From: Buchnera aphidicola str. G002 (Myzus persicae) | GTDB taxonomy: Bacteria > Pseudomonadota > Gammaproteobacteria > Enterobacterales > Enterobacteriaceae | Direction: 5' to 3' | DNA length: 64,000 nucleotides | NCBI RefSeq assembly: GCF_000521565.1 | Contig: NZ_CP002701.1 | Location: 186,001 to 250,000, forward strand | Part shown: one piece after another, positions 41,086 to 50,728 of the stretch | Numbering within the stretch: position 1 is the first letter of the stretch | Layout of the letters: the number at the start of each line of letters is the position of its first letter | Program-made: the position numbers and the translations under genes | The notes under the pieces: generated by a model | The model's database searches: none | Seen by the model: the letters and a program-made list of their open reading frames with translations, nothing else | What the model was told of the DNA's origin: nothing

Positions 41086-42294
41086 GTGGATATTGAAGTT
41101 AAAATACCTGACATTGGTTTAGATGAAGTAGAAATAATAGAGATATTAGTAAAAATTGATGAAAAAGTAAAAATAGATCAAGGATTAATTACTGTAGAAG
41201 GAGAAAAAGCTTCTATGGAGATACCATCTCCTATATCTGGTATAGTGAAAAAAATTCATGTAAAAATTGGTGAGAAAGTGCAAACTTCTTCCACTATAAT
41301 GACTTGTACTATTGATGATACTGATATTAATACAGAGAAAAATAATGAAAATTTTTTAAAAAAAGAAATTAATTTATCAAATGACGATGTTTTTTTAGAA
41401 CCTAAAAAAAATATTTTTGTACATGCTACTCCAGTTGTAAGACGTTTAGCTCGAAATTTAAATGTCAATTTATATAATGTCACTGGTACTGGTCCTAAAA
41501 AACGTATTTTAAAAGAAGATGTAGAGTTATATAAAAATGATTGTATAACTAATTTTTTAAAAGAAAACAATCAAACAAACTTCAATAATTCTAATTCGTT
41601 AATAACAGAAGAAATAGAATTAAGTAGTCTTCAAAAAATTACTGGAAATAATTTACATAAAAATTGGATGAATATTCCTCATGTTACACAATTTGATGAA
41701 GTTAATATTACTATATTAGAAAAATTTCGTCAAAAATACAATTTTGAACATACAAATAAAAATAATAAAATTACAATATTAGTTTTTATAATTAAAGTAG
41801 TTGCTGCTGCATTAGAAAAATTTCCTATTTTTAATAGTTCTTTTAATGTTAATAATAAAAAACTTATTCTTAAAAAATATATTAACATAGGTATTGCTGT
41901 AGATGTAGGCGATGGATTATTAGTTCCTGTCTTAAAAAATATTAATCAAAAAAATATTCAACAAATATCTGATGAACTAATATTAATATCAGAAAAAGCA
42001 CGTACACGAAAGTTAAATGCATCAGATACGACTAAAGGATGTTTCACAATATCTAATTTAGGAGGAATCGGAGGTACTTGGTTTTCACCTATTATTAATT
42101 CCCCTGAAGTTGCAATTTTAGGTGTTTCTAAATCTCAAATTAAACCATTATGGAATGGTAAAGAATTTGTTCCAGCTTTAATGTTACCATTATCTTTATC
42201 TTATGATCATCGTATAATAAATGGTGCTGATGCAGCACGTTTTATTACATTTGTTAACAAACTATTATCTGATATGCATTTTTTAGTTATGTAG
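41086..42294 (+). CDS. aceF: Dihydrolipoamide acetyltransferase (E2), single lipoyl domain
   Basis: Core of the pyruvate dehydrogenase complex. There is only one lipoyl domain (1 to about 80, lipoylated Lys41 in VEGEKASMEIPSP) where E. coli has three, hence 402 rather than 630 residues. A peripheral subunit-binding domain follows at about 112-148 (TPVVRRLARNLNV, GPKKRILKEDV). The catalytic domain ends with SYDHRIINGADAARF, with active-site His375. The start is GTG at 41086 after AGGTAAAAACA, 12 bases past aceE. The deletion is precise and in frame, a size reduction rather than damage. Confidence 0.97.
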   Translation: MDIEVKIPDIGLDEVEIIEILVKIDEKVKIDQGLITVEGEKASMEIPSPISGIVKKIHVKIGEKVQTSSTIMTCTIDDTDINTEKNNENFLKKEINLSNDDVFLEPKKNIFVHATPVVRRLARNLNVNLYNVTGTGPKKRILKEDVELYKNDCITNFLKENNQTNFNNSNSLITEEIELSSLQKITGNNLHKNWMNIPHVTQFDEVNITILEKFRQKYNFEHTNKNNKITILVFIIKVVAAALEKFPIFNSSFNVNNKKLILKKYINIGIAVDVGDGLLVPVLKNINQKNIQQISDELILISEKARTRKLNASDTTKGCFTISNLGGIGGTWFSPIINSPEVAILGVSKSQIKPLWNGKEFVPALMLPLSLSYDHRIINGADAARFITFVNKLLSDMHFLVM

Positions 42295-42330
42295 TTTTTA
42301 TGATTACTATTTTTTATAAGCGAGGTTATA

Positions 42331-43752
42331 ATGGATCAAAAAATTCATACTCAAATTGTAATTATTGGTTCAGGTCCGGCAGGTTATTCTGCAGCTTTTC
42401 GTTGCGCTGATTTAGGTTTAGATGTCTTGTTGATAGAAAGATATAATACTTTAGGAGGTGTATGTTTAAATGTTGGTTGTATTCCTTCAAAATCATTGTT
42501 ACATATAGCTAAAGTAATTAAAGAAGCAAAAGAATTAGATGATTTAGGTGTTTCTTTTAATAAACCATTAATTAATATTCGAAAAATAAAAAACTGGAAA
42601 GAAAGTATTATAAAAAGATTAACTGATGGTTTATCTCATATGAGAAAAAAAAGAGGAATAAAAATCATTGAAGGAAATGCTAGTTTTAATACTGAGAATA
42701 GTCTTCTAGTAAAAAATAAAGAAAGTCAATTTCTTGTTTATTTTAAAAATGCTATTATTGCAACAGGTTCTCATCCAATTAAAATTCCTTCAATATCTTA
42801 TGATGATGAAAGAATATGGGATTCAACTGATGCGTTGTTATTAAAAAAAATACCTGATCGTTTTTTGATTATAGGAAGTGGAATTATTGGTTTAGAAATG
42901 GCGACAATATATAGTTCATTAGGTTCTCAAGTTGATGTTATTGATCGTTTTAAAGATTTTTTGCCTTTAGTAGATAAAGATATTGCTAATATATATGTAA
43001 AGTCTATTAATAAGAGATTTAACTTACTTTTAAATACTCATTTAAATGAAATAAAAGTAACAAAAGATCAATTAATAATTAGAATGACACAAGATGATAT
43101 AGAAAAAAAAGATTTGTATTATGATGCTGTATTAATAGCTATTGGAAGAATGCCTAATATTAGTGGTTTAGGATTAGAAAGTATTGGAATTAAAATAAAT
43201 AATTTTGGATTTATTGAAGTTAATAAACAGTTACAAACAAATATATCTCATATTTATGCTATTGGTGATGTTACAGGTCCTCCTATGTTAGCTCATAAAG
43301 GTGTGCATGAAGGTCATATTGCAGCAGAAGTTATTTCTGGCAAAAATCATTTTTTTGAACCTCAAGTAATCCCATCTATTGCATATACAGAACCAGAAAT
43401 TGCCTGGGTAGGACTAAATGAAAAGCAAGCAAAAAAACAAAATATAAATTATGAAGTTGCTTCTTTCCCATGGAGTGCGTCTGGTAGAGCTATGGCTTCT
43501 AATTCTAGTACAGGAATGACTAAATTAATTTTTAACAAGATTAATAATAAAATTATTGGTGGTGCTATTGTTGGAACTAATGCAGGAGAATTAATTGGTG
43601 AAGTAAGTTTAGCTATCGAAATGGGCTGTGATGCTGAAGATCTTGCCTTAACTATACATGCTCATCCTACTTTATATGAATCTATTGGTTTATGCGCTGA
43701 AGTTTATCAAGGCACAGTTACAGATCTATTAAATATAAAATTTAAAAAATAA
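42331..43752 (+). CDS. lpdA: Dihydrolipoamide dehydrogenase (E3)
   Basis: FAD enzyme reoxidising lipoyl groups with NAD+, shared by the pyruvate and 2-oxoglutarate dehydrogenase complexes. The FAD-binding GSGPAGYSAA is at about 13-22, the redox pair is Cys45 and Cys50 (GGVCLNVGCIPSK), and the NAD-binding GSGIIGLEMA is present. The catalytic His445-Glu450 are in HAHPTLYES. The 473 residues compare with 474 in E. coli. It lies 36 bases after aceF, the end of the operon, followed by a large nested hairpin. Confidence 0.98.
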   Translation: MDQKIHTQIVIIGSGPAGYSAAFRCADLGLDVLLIERYNTLGGVCLNVGCIPSKSLLHIAKVIKEAKELDDLGVSFNKPLINIRKIKNWKESIIKRLTDGLSHMRKKRGIKIIEGNASFNTENSLLVKNKESQFLVYFKNAIIATGSHPIKIPSISYDDERIWDSTDALLLKKIPDRFLIIGSGIIGLEMATIYSSLGSQVDVIDRFKDFLPLVDKDIANIYVKSINKRFNLLLNTHLNEIKVTKDQLIIRMTQDDIEKKDLYYDAVLIAIGRMPNISGLGLESIGIKINNFGFIEVNKQLQTNISHIYAIGDVTGPPMLAHKGVHEGHIAAEVISGKNHFFEPQVIPSIAYTEPEIAWVGLNEKQAKKQNINYEVASFPWSASGRAMASNSSTGMTKLIFNKINNKIIGGAIVGTNAGELIGEVSLAIEMGCDAEDLALTIHAHPTLYESIGLCAEVYQGTVTDLLNIKFKK

Positions 43753-43771
43753 TTATTTTTTGTTTTATTGT

Positions 43772-43854
43772 TTATGGAATAATTCTTTATATAAACAAAA
43801 GATTATAGAATGTAATTTCTATAATCTTTTCTTTAATAAAAAATTATTCCATAA
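43772..43854. terminator. Nested double hairpin between lpdA and speD
   Basis: Inner stem: perfect 14-base arms AAAAGATTATAGAA (43797-43810) and TTCTATAATCTTTT (43817-43830), loop TGTAAT, then CTTT. Outer stem: perfect 13-base arms TTATGGAATAATT (43772-43784) and AATTATTCCATAA (43842-43854). It lies between the converging lpdA and speD and can work both ways. Confidence 0.75.
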
Positions 43855-43923
43855 GATTTGTTAAAGTAATTATTTTTTTAAATATCAAAAATATAGTTAA
43901 AAATTTTATCTCTACATGAATAT

Positions 43924-44727
43924 CTAAAAATTCAATTCCTGTATAGGCAAGTTTCTACCATAATATATTTCTCGCATTTCCCTCCATAATAAATTTATTA
44001 TATGAGACTGTTCTTCTTTTACTAAATCTTCTAAATGAATATTAAATAAATAATTCTTTAAATGAAATTCTTTTAATAACATACGAGTATGAAAAATATT
44101 TTCTTGATATACGTTAACATCAACCATATCGTACATTGATTTTATATCATTAGACATAAAATTTTGAATAGAACTTATTTCATGATCAATAAAGTGTTTT
44201 ATACCATGAATATCCCGAGTAAATCCCCTAACACGATACTCGATAGTTACTATATCTGATTCTAATTGATGTATAAGATAATTAAGTGCATTCAGAGGAG
44301 AAATAATTCCACAGGTTGAAACTTCAATATCAGCTCGAAAAGTACAAATTCCACTTTGAGGATGACTTTCTGGATATGTATGTACACATATATGACTTTT
44401 ATCTAAATGAGCAAGTACAGACGATGATACAATATTTTTGTTTAAAACATTGATTTTATTTAAATTAATAGGTTCTTCACAGACTAAAATAGTTACACTT
44501 GCACCTTGAGGTTCATAATCTTGATGAAAGATGTTTAAAACATTTGCTCCAATAATTGAACAAGTTTTTTTTAAAATTTTAGTTAACCGAATAGCATTAT
44601 ATTGTTCATCAATATAAGAAATATAACTATGACGTGAATCATTAGTATTCGCATAGCAAATATCATAGATACAAAAACTTAGGCTTTTAGTTAAATTATT
44701 AAAACCATGTAATTTTAGTTTTTGCAA
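43924..44727 (-). CDS. speD: S-adenosylmethionine decarboxylase proenzyme
   Basis: Makes decarboxylated SAM, the aminopropyl donor for spermidine. It is a pyruvoyl enzyme: self-cleavage occurs between Lys110 and Ser111 in [18 protein letters not shown], generating the pyruvoyl group from the serine. The block [20 protein letters not shown] and the end [11 protein letters not shown] are very close to E. coli. It has 267 residues against 264. It is 26 bases after speE, whereas in E. coli speE precedes speD in the same order of transcription. Confidence 0.97.
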   Translation of the reverse strand: MQKLKLHGFNNLTKSLSFCIYDICYANTNDSRHSYISYIDEQYNAIRLTKILKKTCSIIGANVLNIFHQDYEPQGASVTILVCEEPINLNKINVLNKNIVSSSVLAHLDKSHICVHTYPESHPQSGICTFRADIEVSTCGIISPLNALNYLIHQLESDIVTIEYRVRGFTRDIHGIKHFIDHEISSIQNFMSNDIKSMYDMVDVNVYQENIFHTRMLLKEFHLKNYLFNIHLEDLVKEEQSHIINLLWREMREIYYGRNLPIQELNF

Positions 44728-44753
44728 TTTAATTACTCTCCTATAAAAGGATT

Positions 44754-45614
44754 TTAACTTTTGTCTAATGCATTAAGAATATATTGAGGTAAACAAAAAC
44801 TGCTTATATGAATTTTGGCATTATAGTAATTAAAAGCTAGTTTTGTATATTTTATGCGTGATTTTAGGTTTTCAAGACTATTTTTATATAATTCTATATT
44901 ATTAGTACCCCAAGCAAACATCATGATTCCTCCATAATAACTAGGAATAGTAGCTTGATAAAATTTTACGTCATGAAAATATTTTTTAAGGTTTTTATAA
45001 GTAAGAATAGTTTCTTGTTTTTGAAGAAAAAAAACACCATTTTGCGCTACAAAAACACCATTTTCATTAAGACAGTTTTTACAATTAAAATAAAATTCTG
45101 AGCGAAATAAATTTTTTCCGTGATTAATAGGATCAGTGGAATCTGATATTATTAAATCGAATTTTTCTTTTGTTGTTTTTGTGAAATTAAAAGCATCATC
45201 GATAATTAATTCTAAACGAGAATCCTGATAAGCTTTGTTATTATGAAGAGGAAAATATTCTTGACATAAACGAATAATATTACTATCAATTTCAACCATT
45301 GTAATATGTTTGATATTTTTATGTTTACATACTTCTCTTAGTATACCTCCGTCACCTCCTCCTATGATTAAAACATTTTCTACTAGTCCATGAGCAAATA
45401 TGGGAACATGAGTAAGCATTTCATGATATATAAATTCATCTTTTTCAGTTGTTTGTACAATATCATCTATGGCCATAACTTTACCAAATATAGAATTTTC
45501 AAAAATTATCACTTGATGATATTTAGTTTTTTTTTTATATAACAATTTATCAATTAAAAAATATTGTCCAATATGACAATAAAGTTTTTCATTCCATGTT
45601 TTTTGATCAGCCAT
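44754..45614 (-). CDS. speE: Spermidine synthase
   Basis: Transfers the aminopropyl group from decarboxylated SAM to putrescine. The nucleotide-binding GGGDGG is at 85-90, [13 protein letters not shown] carries the catalytic aspartate, and [15 protein letters not shown] lines the putrescine pocket. The 286 residues compare with 288 in E. coli. An A10 tract (plus-strand T, 45527-45536) near codon 28 keeps the frame. It is followed by speD. The 263 bases before it up to mtn carry nothing recognisable. Confidence 0.96.
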   Translation of the reverse strand: MADQKTWNEKLYCHIGQYFLIDKLLYKKKTKYHQVIIFENSIFGKVMAIDDIVQTTEKDEFIYHEMLTHVPIFAHGLVENVLIIGGGDGGILREVCKHKNIKHITMVEIDSNIIRLCQEYFPLHNNKAYQDSRLELIIDDAFNFTKTTKEKFDLIISDSTDPINHGKNLFRSEFYFNCKNCLNENGVFVAQNGVFFLQKQETILTYKNLKKYFHDVKFYQATIPSYYGGIMMFAWGTNNIELYKNSLENLKSRIKYTKLAFNYYNAKIHISSFCLPQYILNALDKS

Positions 45615-45877
45615 GGTTGTATTTATGTATCCTATAAAAATATAACGTTATAGATTTTTTTGCGGTTGATAAAAAATTACGAATATATTGAAATAATAGA
45701 TTTTTTTAGATTTTTTAAAAGAAGGAAAATAATTTTATAAAAATATATTACTTTTTTATAATTAATCTTATTTTTTCTAAAATAAATTTTTTAATGCGTA
45801 TTTAAAAATATTATTTCTTATAATATATTTTTTTCATAAAAAAATTCTATTAAAAATAATATAGTTATTGATTAAAT

Positions 45878-46579
45878 TCATTCTAGATCATTGATATTTT
45901 CTATAATTGTTTTTAAAAATCTCGCAGATTGCAAAGACGCAATTGAAATATTTTTATTAAAGTTTACAGTAGCATTTTGATCAGATAAATCAGATATAGA
46001 TTTGACAATAAAAAGAGGAATTTTAAATTGATAACAAACTTGAGCAATTGCAGCAGATTCCATTTCAACAGCTATTGCAGAAGAAAAATTTTTTTTTAGT
46101 TTTTTTATTAACAATCCACCCCTTATAAATTTATCTCCACTAATAATCAGTCCTGTTGTAAATTTTAAATTATTTTGAATGTATTTTTTTTTAAAAAAAC
46201 TAAAAATATTTTTATTAACTATAAATTTTTTTGGATATCTAGGTACTTGTCCTATAGCATATCCAAAATTTGTCAGATCTACATCGTAATAACATATTTC
46301 TTTAGGAAGAACAATATCTCCTATTTTTAACAATGAGTTTAAACTACCAGCAGAACCACTATTAATAATAATATCAGGTTTATATAAATTAATAAGAATC
46401 ATAGTAGAAATACTAGCAGAAACTTTTCCAATTCCTGATTGTATTAAAAAAATATTATTTTTTCTAAATTTTCCTGTAGATAATATATAGTTTTTATGTT
46501 TTTTCTCTATGCATGTATGCATCATTGTTTTTATCATATTTACTTCTTCAAGCATTGCACCTATTATTCCAATTTTCAT
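45878..46579 (-). CDS. mtn: 5'-methylthioadenosine/S-adenosylhomocysteine nucleosidase
   Basis: Cleaves adenine from MTA, the by-product of SpeE, and from SAH. Catalytic landmarks are the early Glu of MLEEVNMI (about residue 12), IAVEMESAAIAQ with its conserved Glu, and SISDLSD with the catalytic Asp. The 233 residues compare with 232 in E. coli. It is placed upstream of speED on the same strand, so the unit makes spermidine and disposes of its by-product, although the two are not adjacent in E. coli. Confidence 0.95.
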   Translation of the reverse strand: MKIGIIGAMLEEVNMIKTMMHTCIEKKHKNYILSTGKFRKNNIFLIQSGIGKVSASISTMILINLYKPDIIINSGSAGSLNSLLKIGDIVLPKEICYYDVDLTNFGYAIGQVPRYPKKFIVNKNIFSFFKKKYIQNNLKFTTGLIISGDKFIRGGLLIKKLKKNFSSAIAVEMESAAIAQVCYQFKIPLFIVKSISDLSDQNATVNFNKNISIASLQSARFLKTIIENINDLE

Positions 46580-46642
46580 TTTGATATAATTTAAATTTAA
46601 TTAGAGTACATGATAGAAAAAAATAATATAATTTATTATTGT

Positions 46643-46987
46643 TTAAATACTAAATGATGAACCGCATCCACATGTATTTTTTGCATTTGGATTAGATACT
46701 ATAAATTTAGAACCTTCTAGATTTTCTAAATAATCTATCTGTCCACCATATAAATATTGTAAACTAATAGGATCAATAATTAATGAAACATCTGATTGAG
46801 TAATTATAATATCATCTTTATTTATTTTTTCGTCAAAAATAAATTGATATTGGAAACCACTACATCCACCACCAGTTATGTATATTCTTAATTTTAAATT
46901 ATAATTATTTTTTATTATGATAAGATCTTTTATTTTTTTTGCTGCTGTATCTGTAAAATTAAGATAATTTTTAGATTTTTTTTTCAT
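46643..46987 (-). CDS. erpA: A-type iron-sulphur cluster insertion protein ErpA
   Basis: Carrier delivering iron-sulphur clusters to apoproteins. The three cluster cysteines of A-type proteins are Cys42 (GGGCSGFQY), Cys106 and Cys108 (NTCGCGSSF). The 114 residues equal E. coli ErpA. It is upstream of mtn by 63 bases on the same strand. It lies downstream of ftsZ where E. coli has lpxC, so this junction is rearranged. Confidence 0.95.
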   Translation of the reverse strand: MKKKSKNYLNFTDTAAKKIKDLIIIKNNYNLKLRIYITGGGCSGFQYQFIFDEKINKDDIIITQSDVSLIIDPISLQYLYGGQIDYLENLEGSKFIVSNPNAKNTCGCGSSFSI

Positions 46988-47100
46988 CTTTTTAAATTCT
47001 CAAAATATTTTTAAAAATAAATTTTTTCATTTTAATTTTATCATAAATAAATATTTTTGAAATATTTTATATCTATTTTATTTTATATACAATCTAGTCC

Positions 47101-47136
47101 GTGCGCCGATACATGATTTTATCTTTATTGGCGCAG
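47101..47136. other. G/C-rich stem-loop between ftsZ and erpA
   Basis: TGCGCCGATA (47102-47111) and TATTGGCGCA (47126-47135) pair over 10 positions with one G-T wobble around a 14-base loop. Its G/C content is far above the surroundings. It follows the ftsZ stop by about 80 bases on the minus strand but has no T tail. It could be a terminator that lost its U tract, an mRNA-protecting structure or part of a small RNA. Confidence 0.5.
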
Positions 47137-47214
47137 GCTATTAAATTAAATACAATAATATTGTTAATGAGTATGTAATACACTAATATAAAATATATTA
47201 ATAAATTTAAAAAA

Positions 47215-48375
47215 TTAATCTGCTTTTTTACGTAGAAAAGATGGAATATCTAAATATTCTGGTTCTTTGTTTTTTTTGTTTTCTTTATCTATTATTTCTT
47301 TTTTTATATTTTTTGGATCGATTTTTTTCGGAGAAATATTTAAATATTGATAACGATAATCCATTAATATTTCTCTAGAAGATTTATTTTTTATTTTATT
47401 AATATCTTCTCCTAAGTTTTTTTCTATTCCAATACCCGTTGCGACAACAGTCACTCTAAGACTATCGTTCATATCTGGATCTAAAGAGGTTCCTATAACA
47501 ACAGTCGCGTTATCGGAAGAAAAAGATCTAATAGTATTTCCAACTGTTTCAAATTCATCTAATCTTAAATCAAAACCTGCAGTAATATTGACTAATACAC
47601 CACGCGCACCAGATAAATCTATATCTTCTAATAAAGGACTAGATATTGCTATTTCTGAAGCTTCTTCTGCACGATTTTCTCCTGAAGAAATACCAGTTCC
47701 CATCATAGCATAGCCCATTTCTACCATTACTGTGCGTACATCAGCGAAATCTACATTCATTAAACCAGGACGTGTAATTAATTCAGCAATCCCTTGTACG
47801 GCTCCTTTTAAAACATTATTAGCTGCACTAAAAGCATCAAGTAGAGATATTCCTCGACTAAGAACTTTTAATAATTTATCATTAGGAATAGTAATTAAAG
47901 AATCTACATATTTTGATAATTCAACAATACCTTGTTCAGCAACAATCATTCTTTTTTTGCCTTCAAAATTAAAAGGTTTTGTTACTACTGCTACTGTTAA
48001 AATTCCTAATTCTTTAGCAATTTCTGCTACTACAGGCGCAGCTCCCGTTCCTGTTCCTCCACCCATACCAGCCGCTATAAAAACCATATCAGAACCATCT
48101 AATGCAGATTTTAATAATTCTTTGTCTTCTTCTGCTGAAGTTCGTCCAATTTCGGGGTTAGCTCCAGCACCTAATCCTTTAGTGATATTATTACCTATTT
48201 GTATAGTTTGTTCTACTTCTATTTTTTTTAATGCTTGTGCATCAGTATTAACAGCAAAAAACTCAACACCTTCAATATGTTCTCTTACCATGTGTTCTAC
48301 TGCATTTCCACCGCCACCCCCTACACCAATTACTTTTATTATTGCGTTATTACTTAATTCTACAGGTTCAAACAT
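47215..48375 (-). CDS. ftsZ: Cell division protein FtsZ
   Basis: Tubulin-like GTPase forming the division ring. The nucleotide loop [14 protein letters not shown] is at 17-30 and the tubulin signature GGGTGTG at 105-111, with synergy-loop residues [10 protein letters not shown] present. The C-terminal tail [13 protein letters not shown], which E. coli FtsZ uses to bind FtsA and ZipA, is intact. The 386 residues match E. coli (383). It is the last gene of the dcw cluster, 54 bases after ftsA. The large antisense open frame over it is a shadow. Confidence 0.98.
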   Translation of the reverse strand: MFEPVELSNNAIIKVIGVGGGGGNAVEHMVREHIEGVEFFAVNTDAQALKKIEVEQTIQIGNNITKGLGAGANPEIGRTSAEEDKELLKSALDGSDMVFIAAGMGGGTGTGAAPVVAEIAKELGILTVAVVTKPFNFEGKKRMIVAEQGIVELSKYVDSLITIPNDKLLKVLSRGISLLDAFSAANNVLKGAVQGIAELITRPGLMNVDFADVRTVMVEMGYAMMGTGISSGENRAEEASEIAISSPLLEDIDLSGARGVLVNITAGFDLRLDEFETVGNTIRSFSSDNATVVIGTSLDPDMNDSLRVTVVATGIGIEKNLGEDINKIKNKSSREILMDYRYQYLNISPKKIDPKNIKKEIIDKENKKNKEPEYLDIPSFLRKKAD

Positions 48376-48429
48376 AATTTATTTCCGTAATAGATCTTTA
48401 TTTTATAAGGTTTTAAGTAGAGTTTATTT

Positions 48430-49686
48430 TTAAAATTCTTTTTTAAACCAATAGTTAATTTTTTGAAACCATTTTTCAATAAAAGAATTTTCTTTTTGTT
48501 TTTTATTAACATTAATATAAAGTTCTTTTCCATAATGCAATAAACCGACTACGGTTGCATAATTTGGTTCCATTATATCTTCTATTAATCCTGATATGTT
48601 TAAAGGCTTGGCAATTCGTACTTTTTTATGAAATACTTTTTCTGCACATTCAGTCAGAAATGCAATATTTGACCCACCTCCAGTAAGTACTATACCACTT
48701 AATAAATCATGTTTTTCTCCATTTTTATAAAGTTTTTTTTGTATAGATAAAATATTATTTTTAACTAAAGATAACAATTCAATATATCTTGATTCAATTA
48801 CTTCTATTAATGCATCTTGTTGTAAATTTTTTTGAAAATTTCCATTTATATGAGAACAATCAATATTTTTTGATTCACCTAAAATTGGCTTGATTGCAGA
48901 TCCATATTTGATTTTCATATTTTCTGCATCAGTATAAGAAGTACTAAAAGCATATGAGATATCACGAGTTACAATATTACCTCCATATGGAATTACTTGA
49001 CTATATTGTATAGCATCATCAATATAGACAGTGAAATCTATTGTTCCTCCACCGATATCAATCATACAAACACCAAGTTGACGTTCATCTTTAGTTAAAA
49101 CAGCTTTACTAGAAGCCAGTCCTGAAAAAATAACTTGATCAACTTTTAAATCACATTTTTCTACTGCTTTAATGATATTTTTAGACATATTTTCATGACA
49201 AGTAATCAAATGAGCTTTTACTTGCATACGTACTCCGGATAAACCTATAGGATTTTTGATTCCAGATTGTTGGTCAATAGAATATTCTTTTGGAATGACA
49301 TGTAAAATATGATGTTCATTGAGAATTTTAACAGATTTTGCAGTATGGATTACATTTTCTACATCTTCTTTTGTCACTTCATCTTCAGAAATTGGAACTA
49401 TACCGATTTCATTTTGACAATTGATATATTTATTAGATAAAGATAAGTATACAGAAGTAATTTGACAATCAGCCATTATTTCAGCTTTATTAATTGATTC
49501 TTGTATACATGAAACTACTGTATTAAGATCATTGATTCTTCCTTTATTGATTCCTTTAGATATACAAGTTCCATATCCGATAATTTTAATTGTGCTATCT
49601 ATTAATATTTCTCCTACCAAAGTGACAACTTTAGTAGTACCAATTTCTAATCCGACTACTAATTTTCTATCTTTTGATATAATCAT
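48430..49686 (-). CDS. ftsA: Cell division protein FtsA
   Basis: Actin-like ATPase that tethers FtsZ to the membrane. The phosphate-binding motif VGLEIGTTKVVTLVGE is at the start and CMIDIGGGTIDFTVY in the second lobe. The late GIVLTGGGSNI is the adenosine motif. The C-terminal amphipathic helix (WFQKINYWFKKEF) corresponds to the E. coli membrane-targeting sequence. The 418 residues compare with 420. In E. coli ftsQ lies directly upstream, but here the 108 bases between ddlB and ftsA leave no room for it. Confidence 0.97.
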   Translation of the reverse strand: MIISKDRKLVVGLEIGTTKVVTLVGEILIDSTIKIIGYGTCISKGINKGRINDLNTVVSCIQESINKAEIMADCQITSVYLSLSNKYINCQNEIGIVPISEDEVTKEDVENVIHTAKSVKILNEHHILHVIPKEYSIDQQSGIKNPIGLSGVRMQVKAHLITCHENMSKNIIKAVEKCDLKVDQVIFSGLASSKAVLTKDERQLGVCMIDIGGGTIDFTVYIDDAIQYSQVIPYGGNIVTRDISYAFSTSYTDAENMKIKYGSAIKPILGESKNIDCSHINGNFQKNLQQDALIEVIESRYIELLSLVKNNILSIQKKLYKNGEKHDLLSGIVLTGGGSNIAFLTECAEKVFHKKVRIAKPLNISGLIEDIMEPNYATVVGLLHYGKELYINVNKKQKENSFIEKWFQKINYWFKKEF

Positions 49687-49794
49687 TGTTCTTTGGCCTG
49701 TACTATATTACTTTAATTGTTTCTTTTTTAAATAAAATCTAATTTTATTTTTTGATACTTATTTTTATTTAAATGTTTTTTCTGTATCAAAAAA

Positions 49795-50712
49795 TTAATT
49801 GCTCATCTTTAAAATTAATAATACCAATTCGTCAAATGATATTCCTACTTCTTTTGCTGCTATTGGTACTAAACTACGATTTGTCATTCCAGGTATAGTA
49901 TTAACTTCTAATAACCAAAATTTTTTCTTTTGATCTAATATTACATCAATTCTACCACATCCACTACATCCTAATATTTTCCATGCAGAAATTGCTATTT
50001 CTTTTAATTTATTCTCTTCTATTATATTTAATCCACTTGGACAAAAATATTCGGTAGAAAGAGATTTGTATTTAGCATTGTAATCATAGAAATTATTTTT
50101 TGTTACAATATGAATAGAAGGTAATACTTGTTCTCCAAGAATAGAAATTGTATATTCTTGTCCTTTGACAAATTTTTCAATTAAAACATGATTATCATAT
50201 TTAAAAGCTATATCGATAGCATCGTGAATATTTTTTATATTAGAAACAAATGTAATACCAATGCTAGATCCTTGATTATTTGGTTTAACTAAAACAGGGA
50301 AACCTAGTTGTGAGACTTTTTCCATTGCAAGAGAGTATGAAGATTCTTTCATATTATTTTTTATATAAACATCAGGTACTATTGGAAGATGGACAGACTT
50401 CCATAATAATTTAGTTCTAAATTTATCTATAGAGACTGATGAAGACATAATGCCACTTCCTGTATAAGGAATCTTTAAATATTCTAGAACACCTTGAATA
50501 CTACCATCTTCACCACCTTTTCCATGTAATGCAATATATGCTTTATCAAAACCTTCTTTTGCTAGTTTTATCATTGAGTAATCAGATATATCAATTGGAT
50601 ATGCTTGAAAGCCAGATTTTAACAAACTTTCAAGAATAGCACGACCTGATTTTATTGATATTCTTCTTTCAGAAGAAGTTCCACCTAATAAAACTGCTAT
50701 TTTTTTATTCAT
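49795..50712 (-). CDS. ddlB: D-alanine--D-alanine ligase
   Basis: ATP-grasp enzyme making the D-Ala-D-Ala dipeptide that MurF adds to the peptidoglycan precursor. The start KIAVLLGGTSSERRISIKSG, the segment ALHGKGGEDGSIQG and the ATP-grasp blocks PVLVKPNNQGSSIGI and WLLEVNTIPGMTNRSL are all conserved. The 305 residues compare with 306 in E. coli DdlB. It is 16 bases after murC in the dcw cluster. Confidence 0.96.
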   Translation of the reverse strand: MNKKIAVLLGGTSSERRISIKSGRAILESLLKSGFQAYPIDISDYSMIKLAKEGFDKAYIALHGKGGEDGSIQGVLEYLKIPYTGSGIMSSSVSIDKFRTKLLWKSVHLPIVPDVYIKNNMKESSYSLAMEKVSQLGFPVLVKPNNQGSSIGITFVSNIKNIHDAIDIAFKYDNHVLIEKFVKGQEYTISILGEQVLPSIHIVTKNNFYDYNAKYKSLSTEYFCPSGLNIIEENKLKEIAISAWKILGCSGCGRIDVILDQKKKFWLLEVNTIPGMTNRSLVPIAAKEVGISFDELVLLILKMSN

Positions 50713-50728
50713 TTTATCACTTTTTATA

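Noticed and set aside
47732..48433. 233-codon open frame on the plus strand
   Set aside because: Antisense to ftsZ; its proline- and serine-rich product is the mirror of a conserved gene in A/T-biased codons, with no family resemblance.
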